Position numbers and translations under genes: made by a program. Source: Azolla caroliniana (lineage: Eukaryota; Polypodiophyta). Taken from it: a DNA stretch of 64,000 nucleotides. Below the pieces are notes generated by a model. That model made no database searches. It was not told where the DNA came from and worked only from the letters and a program-made list of their open reading frames with translations. Location: NCBI GenBank assembly GCA_043228905.1, contig JBHGNT010000006.1, positions 9,920,001 to 9,984,000 of the forward strand, given 5' to 3'. Shown here in pieces: positions 57,007-64,000 of the stretch; the stretch's first letter is position 1; every line of letters starts with the position of its first letter.

Positions 57007-59518
57007 ACATGAACACAAGGTCGAAGGGCATGGCCAAGGAATGGGAGACGTAGGAGTCCATCCGGAAGCAAGCAACAGAATGGGTTAAGAAAGCAAACGA
57101 GCAAAACGTAACAGACTTAGAGCGGCAAAAAGAGAACACCGTGGGCTTACCGGCGGCAGTCACTCCGAGAACGAGACATGGCAGGCGTTGCAAGAATGCC
57201 AGATTACGCTGCCACTAGGAAGACTCCTACAGCTCGTGCCAAGATTCACGAAAGGACTGAAGACAGCCATGACGGAAGGAGAATCATCTCCGGCACCGGT
57301 ACTCTTCTCGAATCCGGAGGAGGGACCAACGGTGGTGGACACCAACAGTCCGGTAATTACTGCCATTGTAAAAGGGAAAGAACTCCCCAACAGAGTAATA
57401 GATGGAGGCTCCGGTGTGAATGTAATAAGCCTCCGGACGTGTGATGCCCTGGCAATCCACGAGTGGGAGCCGTGTCCGTTCTGGTTACGGATGGCCGATA
57501 CAAGCTCAGTGCGGCCGACAGGATTAATACGAAAATTAGAAGTCATCGTTGGCGGTCATACATTTCACATCTCGACAGTGGTGCTACAATTACAGGCACA
57601 AGGCGCGTACCCGCTATTGTTGGGGCAGCCATGGTTCAAAACGGCACATATCAAACAGAATTGGAGGAAAAATATAATTACCTTCCGGCGAGGAAAAGCC
57701 AAGGTACGTGTACCAACATAGCCAAGGACGAGCACTGGCAAGGAATGTACACCGTTGTATGCAGAGTGCGTCAACATGCTAGAAGGGTTAGTTGACGAAG
57801 AAGAAGCTTAGTACTTGCAGGAAAACCCGAAGATTGTACCCCTCTTCGAAATTGACATTGCCGAAGCAGTAGCACCATACTTAGCGCAACTGGAAGAGAC
57901 TGAAGCAAAACCGGATAAGGATGCAATCCGAGAGTTACGGCAAGTGCAAGAAGCGTTGGAATGGGAAATGGCCGTTTCACAACGCATAAAAGCGTCGCAA
58001 CTTGAAGAGGTGAAACTAGGGACCACGGACGAAGCAAAATCGGTGCACATTGGCAAGGAGATGAGGTCCGAAGAGAAAACAACGATGATCACACTTCTCA
58101 CGGAATTTCGCGACTAGTTTGCCTGGTCATACGAAGACATGCGAGGGCTCGACCCTCAGTTATACTAGCATCAGATTCACTTGAGCAAGGACGCAAAACC
58201 AGTGGCACAAAGACGGTACCAGATGAATCCCAATTATGCCGCCAAAGTCAAAGAGGAAATCGACAAACTGCTAAGAGTTGGCTTTATCCGTCCGGTAAAG
58301 AAAGCGACATGGCTGAGCCCGATCGTATCCCGATCGTAGTCGTACTGAAGAAGAACGGAAAAATTCGAGTTTGTGTGGACTACCGGAAACTCAATGCGGC
58401 TACGGTAATGGATGCGTTTCCACTTCCGTTCACAGATGGAGTGTTGGATGCCGTCGCCGGCCATGAGGTCTATAGCTTTCTAGACGGATTCAACGGGTAT
58501 AATCAGATGCGGATGCACCCCGACGACCAAGAGAAAACGGCTTTCGTCACCGAATGGGGGGTGTTTGTGGCCGTGGTGATGATGTTCGGACTCAAAACGA
58601 CACCGGCAACATTCCAACGAATCATCATGGAAATCTTTGGTGAATATATCCCGGCTTTTATGCAGGTTTTCCTTGATGATTTTGCCGTCTATAGCTGGGA
58701 AGAGGATCATTTGCAGCACCTCTGTCTTTGTCTTGAAAAGGATAGAGCGTACCGGCTAAGCTTGAATCCGGCAAAGTGTGTATTTTGTGTGTCTAGTGGA
58801 ACCCTACTAGGACATATTGTGAGCAAGGAAGGCATTGCAGTCGACCCAGACAAAGTGAAAGCCATATTAGAAGCACCGGCGCCGGCGTCGGCAAAGGCAT
58901 TGAGCCGGTTCTTAGGCCAGATCCGGTGGCACAGCCGGATACTCCGATACTTGGCCGACCTGGCTACACCATTGCATGCCGCGGTACATCGAACACCATT
59001 CCAGTGGACAAACACCGAGGATAGGGCGTATAGGGCCCTCAAGGTACTATTGTCGCAAGCATCGGTAGTGTAGCCTCCGGATTGGAGTAAAGAATTTCAT
59101 GTGTTCGTGGACGCCTCCGACATCGCAATCGGAAGTGCACTGATGCAGCTTACGAAGCCAAAGTGGTACCGGCCAGTGTACTATGCCAGCCAAAGCTATC
59201 CCAAGAGGAATGGAACTACTCTACCACGGAACGGGAAGCTCTAGGGATGATCTACAGTGTGACAAAGTTTCGACATTATTTATTGGGAAGGAAGTTTTCC
59301 TGAACCATGTAGATCATTCGGCACTCCTCTACCTGGTGTCCAAGGTGTCACTCACCGGTAAGTTGGCCCGGTGGACCTTAGTGTTACAGGAATTCAAGTT
59401 CGAAATATTCCACCGACCCGGTATACAGCATGCCGTAGCGGATTATTTAAGCCGACTAGAGTCCGGAGAGACGGGTGACGGAGTAGCGGACGAGTTTCTG
59501 GATGCGGAGTTGTTTTGA
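57007..59518 (+). pseudogene. Gypsy D protease, reverse transcriptase and RNase H
   Basis: The frame resumes after the dimer. Protease-like ORF 57188-57721: VIDGGSGVNVISLRTCDALA with the catalytic Asp in DGGS, and AYPLLLGQPWF. Linker 57815-58117. RT from about 58170: RRYQMNPNYAAKVKEEIDKL, VLKKNGKIRVCVDYRKLNAA, YSFLDGFNGYNQM, VFLDDFAVYS (FLDD). RNase H: FHVFVDASDIAIGSALMQ and the closing HRPGIQHAVADYLSR. Stops (for example 58117, 58168, 59073) and frameshifts near 58300 and 59180 break it. Confidence 0.85.
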
Positions 59519-59548
59519 GACACTACGGAAACAACAGTAGATGAGACG

Positions 59549-60892
59549 GTGGCACAGGAAGACAAGTGGCTCACAAATATGCACCAGTTTCTGAGCACAG
59601 GACTGCCTCCGGAGGCGATGAACCAGGACGAAAGGAAACGCATGGCGGTGCAAAGCCGACATTTCTGCTTACTGCGAGACACACTTTACCACAAGGGCGC
59701 GGACGACATATGGAGACATGTTGTGCGCAGCGATGAAAAGGACCTCATACTGAGGGAAGCCCACTACGGAGTTGCCGGAGGGCACTATGCCGGAGATGCG
59801 ACGGCCAGGAAAATATGGCAAAGTGGCCTATGGTGGCCAACTACATTAAGAGATGTTGTACGGTACGCAAAAGAATGTGACCTATGCCAGCGAATGGGCC
59901 AGCGAATGGAGCAAGCTCGGATGCCACACCAGCCTGTACTACCACTCCAACCATTCCAGAAGTGGGGGCTGGACTTTGTTGGACCGTTCAAACCACCGGC
60001 AATGAGAATAGGTAATCGGTACGTCATCGTCGCGACGGATTACTGCATGAAATGGGTGGAGGCCAAAGCCTTAAGAGACAACATCGCTGCGTCAACGGCA
60101 AAATTTCTATACGAATACATCAGGTGCCGTTATGGATGCCCAATCGAATTAATAAGCGACCAAGGGGGGCACTTTCTCGGCCAAGTAGTTGAAAGCCTGA
60201 CAACATTCTATGCCGTTGTCCATAAACAGAGCACACCGTACTATCCGCAAGCAAATGGGTTAGCTGAGTCGACGAACAAAACGCTCCAGAATATCCTCCG
60301 GAAGATCGTCAACGAAAACCGAACGGATTGGGATACCAAGCTACATAGCGTGCTTTGGGCATACCAGACAGCATACAAAACGAGCATCCGAACAACACCG
60401 TTCCAGTTAGCGTTCGGACTAGAGGCGGTCATGCTGGTGGAATTCCAAGTACCAAGCTTACGGATCCAGCTACGGGAACAGCTGAACGAGAAGGAGTTGG
60501 AGGCAATACGGTTAACAATGTTGTGTGAACTCGAGGACTTAGAATTGGAACAACGGCGATGGAAAGCATTTGTCGACCGGCACAGGAAAGGAAATGAAAA
60601 AATGTTCGAAATTGGCAAGCCGGTGTTAGTATTTCAGACCAGGATGGGCAAGATGCCGGGTAAACTACGGTTTAGATGGACCGGCCCGTATTGGCTAACA
60701 CGTGAGTACAATGGGTCCTACCAGTTAGGGACACTTGCCGGCGAAGTGCTAGGCAAATGGGTCAACGGATTCAAATTGAAGCCATATAGAGGACCGATGC
60801 CCAAGAACCCATTTGAGCAAAGGACTGACACCGGATTGGGAACCGGTGCGGAAACGGCAACCACCAAGACGGAGGAGATGGCAAGCCGGTAA
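59549..60892 (+). CDS. Gypsy D integrase
   Basis: 447 codons with no stop. HHCC zinc site: REAHYGVAGGHYAGDATARK ... CDLC. Core: GLDFVGPF (Asp), ISDQGGHF (Asp), ANGLAESTNKTL (Glu), so the D,D,E triad is complete. The C-terminus reads PGKLRFRWTGPYWLTREYNG, a normal C-terminal DNA-binding domain, with no chromodomain visible. The AESTNK motif is typical of non-chromovirus plant Gypsy (Tat/Athila side), which is an inference about lineage. It is part of the pol frame starting upstream. Confidence 0.88.
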   Translation: MAQEDKWLTNMHQFLSTGLPPEAMNQDERKRMAVQSRHFCLLRDTLYHKGADDIWRHVVRSDEKDLILREAHYGVAGGHYAGDATARKIWQSGLWWPTTLRDVVRYAKECDLCQRMGQRMEQARMPHQPVLPLQPFQKWGLDFVGPFKPPAMRIGNRYVIVATDYCMKWVEAKALRDNIAASTAKFLYEYIRCRYGCPIELISDQGGHFLGQVVESLTTFYAVVHKQSTPYYPQANGLAESTNKTLQNILRKIVNENRTDWDTKLHSVLWAYQTAYKTSIRTTPFQLAFGLEAVMLVEFQVPSLRIQLREQLNEKELEAIRLTMLCELEDLELEQRRWKAFVDRHRKGNEKMFEIGKPVLVFQTRMGKMPGKLRFRWTGPYWLTREYNGSYQLGTLAGEVLGKWVNGFKLKPYRGPMPKNPFEQRTDTGLGTGAETATTKTEEMASR

Positions 60893-61281
60893 CTGGGGAG
60901 AATGAGGCGACGACAAACCGTAATGAGGCCGGTAAAACAAAAAGCGAAGTAATCATGCAAAAGCGAGGTATGAACGGACGAGAGAGCGAGGAGCGAAAAG
61001 GTACGTAGTGGGCATTTAAGCGCCGCCACAAGACATAATGTTATTTTAGGACACGGCGTGCACATGCTCGAAAAAGGCGCCAGAATGCACAGAGAAAAAC
61101 CAGAGCGCATGGAGACCTTCTACTTTCGCGAACCCAGGAGCACAGAAGCACCAAGACGTTGGAAGATCATCAGACGAGAACCTACGCACAGAGAACCCCC
61201 GCTTTCTGAACTCTCTCTCTCTCTCACTCTCACTCTCATCACCATCCAACCTCGCCACCACAATCCGACCTCGACACAGAC
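60893..61281 (+). other. Non-coding spacer between Gypsy D pol and accessory ORF
   Basis: No coding match. It contains a (CT)n run (61209-61234) directly before the accessory ATG at 61282, which could be a leader or splice-related tract. Confidence 0.5.
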
Positions 61282-63987
61282 ATGGACCCGCAAACGCTGT
61301 CGGAAGCCGCCAAGAAATGGCTAAAGCAACACGGGCTCGAGGGCTTCTTGACGATTATGGAGGCACCGCCACACAAAGAAGCTGACAAGGTGATCAAAGC
61401 AATCGACACAAAGGTCATAACGGCGGAGGCGATCCGTGCATTAACAGGCCTTCTGGAGGGAGGCATATTCACGATCGACAATCCGACCTCGGAGCAACTC
61501 ATCAAGTATTTTGGTGAGTACTCCCTAGCTAGCAAGGGCTACCGGACACAGGGCAGCGGAGATATGATGTTCCGCGAGATTGCCCGTGTGCTCCACGAAT
61601 ACGGCCATGTGTACCCTAGACCCCCTGTCATGCCGCAGAACCGTGCAGGGATGATCATCGCCACCTATGAAGGGATCAAGGTGGATTGGCCGGTATTGAT
61701 CGCAGACGGTTTGTGTGCGGCGATCGAGATCGTCAGAGGGAAAGACGGCAAAGAAGGCCAAGACGAACAGAGGATATGGCATGCAGTAACGCAGTGGCTC
61801 ACCTTGCTTGTGCCACCCGTCGAGTCCGTCGAGCCCAAGAAGCGGGGAAGAGTGGCGGACGGCACCCCAAAGACTGCTTCCAAAAGACAACAATTGTTGG
61901 CCTGTAAGGCCACTAAGGGGAAGGCAGCGGATGCAGAACAGGCGGGAAAGGAGAGCGCCAGCCGGAAGTGGCCAACGAATGCGCAGGAGGAACCACCGTA
62001 ACGGCCCATAAAGATTACACTCCGCCGACCGGTGAATAGAGAAGCGGACCCCTTGGCGGCGAAACTCAATGCCGGGACTCAGGAGGAGGAAATAGAGGAG
62101 GAGCCTACGGAGCACCTCCAACGACGGTCGTCGGCAAGGACCGTTGAGGCAGTCGGGAAACGTTCGGCCCCTCAGCTGGAGGGAACACCGGCTCCCCATA
62201 CTGAGACTCCCACGCCAAGGGAGGAACCGAAACCGGTGCGCATGGCACCGGAATCAGAAGCCCCTGCACCACCGGCAGCACCGACAAGTCCCATTCTGCT
62301 AGAGCCGGAAAGGTCAATGCAACCTCCCTCGGCCAACCAAGAAGAAGCGCAAGGGGAACCAGGACAGTAGGGTGGTCCACGGGTAGAAACGGAATTGCAA
62401 CTCGGCGCAATCAGGCGGGACCACCCACCCACAAGCGAGCCCATCCGTCAAACCTCCGTGCAAGCGCAACAACAATGCACCGGTAGCCTGTGGCTCCGGT
62501 GGATAGGCGAACAGGTTACCGGAGCAGTGGGGTATATTGAGGCGGAAGAAAGAGCGCAAAGCGAACGGTTGCTCGTCACAACCGAACAACTAGAGACGGC
62601 TCGGTCCAGAATCTGGTGCCTTTAAATAGACTTGGATCAGGTCACGACAGAAATTGCCAAAATGGCCTTAACAACAACACAGATCCAAGCATTGGTGACT
62701 CCGGTAAGTGTACAGAATAAAGAAACAGACCAACCTGTACATACTAATAAGACCCCGGCAACGGAAACCGTTCCAAAGAGAGATGTGGCGCAAGCCCAGG
62801 AGCTTGCGGAATTGAGAGATGAACTTGCCGCACAAGAAGCGCTAAGGAGCCGTGAATGGGAATTGAAGACAGCGGCCGAAGCAGAATTAAAGAAGACTGC
62901 TGAGAACCTCCGCCGGGCAAAGGAGAGCCTCCGGAAAGGCCATCAAGCGTACGAACGGCTAAGGGAGGAAAAAGACAAAGTGCTGCAGGAAAAGGACAAG
63001 CTGCGGAAGACGGCGGAAACGGAAATTGAACGGCTAAAGGAGGAGCTCCGCCAGCAGAAGGACCGCAAGGACCGGGCCCGTCGACAGATCAACGTACGGC
63101 TCAAGCAAAAGACAGATGATTTTGAGCACCTGCACCGGGACTACAAACGGCTGGAAACGGAGCATAAGGAACGGATGGCCGAGCTCCGGCAGGAAGTTGA
63201 TCGGGCCGCGACGGCACTCGCCGACGAACGAGCGGAAAATACAAGACAGTTGGACGAGGCGGAGAAGGTCCAGATGGAGCTCTAGAGTCAGCAGCAGGAA
63301 GAAAGGGAGAGAGCGACAACGGTATTGCAAAAATTACAAAGCACATATCAAGGGCAATTGACGCATTACAAGGAGCAAGCGGAAGACAACGTCAAAATCA
63401 TCAAGCAATTGAAGGAGGAACGGCAAGCTGCGGAGATCAAATCGCAGATGGGAACGGGCCGGATTCAGTGCATCCTCCGGGCATGGCTGAATCAGACAAA
63501 ACACTTGATTGACGAAAGCTCTGTAAGATGGTGGACAAAGTGGGCACAAAATACGGCGGAACTCCAATTGTTACAGGAAGACGTTGAAAACCGGCAGAAG
63601 GAAGGATATTATTGTTACACATTGACTTCCGAGGACTTCACCGCCATACGGGACGAGCTGGCCGAAGACTTCCAAGTCCTGGCGGATGAACAGCTGGTGC
63701 AGGTCTGGCAACTCGTAGCTCAGCTAGACAATGATAGGCTGGACGCTCAAATCCAGTTTGAAAGCTACGAGTGGTCCCGGGTTCGGGAAGAAAAAGCACG
63801 GGAAGCGGCAACGGTTAACCTTAGTGATGAGGAACCGTCGCCGGACGAGGGCCAGGCCGGAACCAGTCAACCGGAGACCACTACGACGAAGGGAGCAATG
63901 ACGGAAACGCCAGTGTTAGAGCAACAAACGCCAGTAGTCCAGAGTGTGAAACTAAGGAGTTATTTAATTATTAAGGAATGGTTGTAA
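61282..63987 (+). pseudogene. Gypsy D accessory ORF downstream of integrase
   Basis: One frame of 902 codons with four in-frame stops (61999, 62368, 62623, 63283), all of which could come from CAA or CAG. Part 1 (to about 61990): helical domain with GEYSLASKGYRTQGSGDMMF and WPVLIADGLCAAIEIV, resembling in style the 'putative plant transposon protein' domain found beside Tat-like elements. Part 2: proline- and glutamate-rich linker. Part 3 (about 62780-63430): a long, highly charged coiled coil (ELRDELAAQEALRSREWELK and onward). Its sense orientation and position between integrase and 3' LTR match extra ORFs of Tat/Ogre-type elements. No signal peptide or membrane segment is seen, so an envelope protein is unlikely. 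Function unknown. Confidence 0.7.
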
Positions 63988-64000
63988 GTAAGCTATTAGT
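63914..64000 (+). repeat. 3' LTR of Gypsy D (start only)
   Basis: TGTTAG start, then strong match from TCCAGAGTGTGAAAC to the end of the window with 42532-42596. The accessory ORF reads into it. Confidence 0.75.

Larger units (their letters stand above)
42513..64000 (+). mobile_element. Gypsy 'D', large element with long extra ORF
   Basis: 5' LTR from 42513 (TGTTACCGG). The end is either GTAACA at 42880 or, more likely, AAAACA at 42949, directly before TTTTTGGCGACCACG, which looks like a primer site. Gag 42914-44842, split by the B dimer (44843-57006), protease and pol 57188-60892, then a roughly 900-codon accessory frame 61282-63987. The 3' LTR begins near 63914 and runs off the window: TCCAGAGTGTGAAAC and GAGTTATTTA-TTATTAAGG match 42532 onward. 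Without the dimer the visible part is about 9.3 kb. Confidence 0.85.

Noticed and set aside
44838-57011. Target duplication of the B dimer
   Set aside because: Flanking pentamers (CACGT and ACATG) do not match, so none is claimed.
61282-63987. Envelope-like gene in Gypsy D
   Set aside because: No signal peptide, membrane helix or cleavage site; mostly coiled coil and charged linker.

Overview
This is nuclear DNA from a land plant. The evidence is a spliced Rab GDI gene with plant-like exon layout, a cluster of eukaryotic tRNA-Gly(GCC) genes, and deep layers of plant-type retrotransposons (Ty1/Copia with an initiator-Met-tRNA primer site, several Ty3/Gypsy families, L1-type LINEs, a SINE and a MITE). 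The exact lineage cannot be read from the window. Several element types look unlike common angiosperm ones, so a non-seed plant (lycophyte, fern or bryophyte) is plausible, but this is inference.

Layout. 1-4680: 3' part of a Rab GDP-dissociation inhibitor gene (+ strand, 12 exons seen, first exon(s) off the left edge). 4681-9594: AT-rich intergenic DNA with three intact tRNA-Gly(GCC) genes, a tRNA fragment and a SINE whose head is tRNA-Gly and whose tail matches the 3' end of the neighbouring LINE. 9595-14890: a nearly intact LINE (- strand, ORF1 and ORF2) and a 5'-truncated relative (+). 14983-18862: wreckage of a + strand Copia, broken by a - strand Copia end, an inverted LINE piece, two perfect fold-backs and a hAT-like MITE. 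18863-64000: a nest of transposons. A + strand Gypsy ('C') is split by a - strand Gypsy ('A', from 21235). A is split twice: by a large DNA transposon (27608-42223), which itself holds a young Copia (36151-41422), and by a + strand Gypsy ('D', 42513 to beyond the right edge), which itself holds a three-LTR Gypsy dimer ('B', 44843-57006).

The most interesting object is the DNA transposon. It has 14-bp terminal inverted repeats (one mismatch) and a 5-bp target duplication (CCCCT); a separate undisrupted copy of the target family supports the insertion site. Two divergent genes lie inside: a transposase-like protein with a DUF7869-type core (-) and a six-exon gene joining a ParB-like domain to a beta-type DNA amino-methyltransferase (+). 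The first intron of the methyltransferase gene carries 13 copies of a 25-bp palindrome at an exact 51-bp period. The combination of ParB-like protein, DNA methyltransferase, palindrome array and transposase suggests a transposon that marks or recognises its own DNA. Both genes now carry in-frame stops, so this copy looks decayed. Element names A-D are labels used only here.
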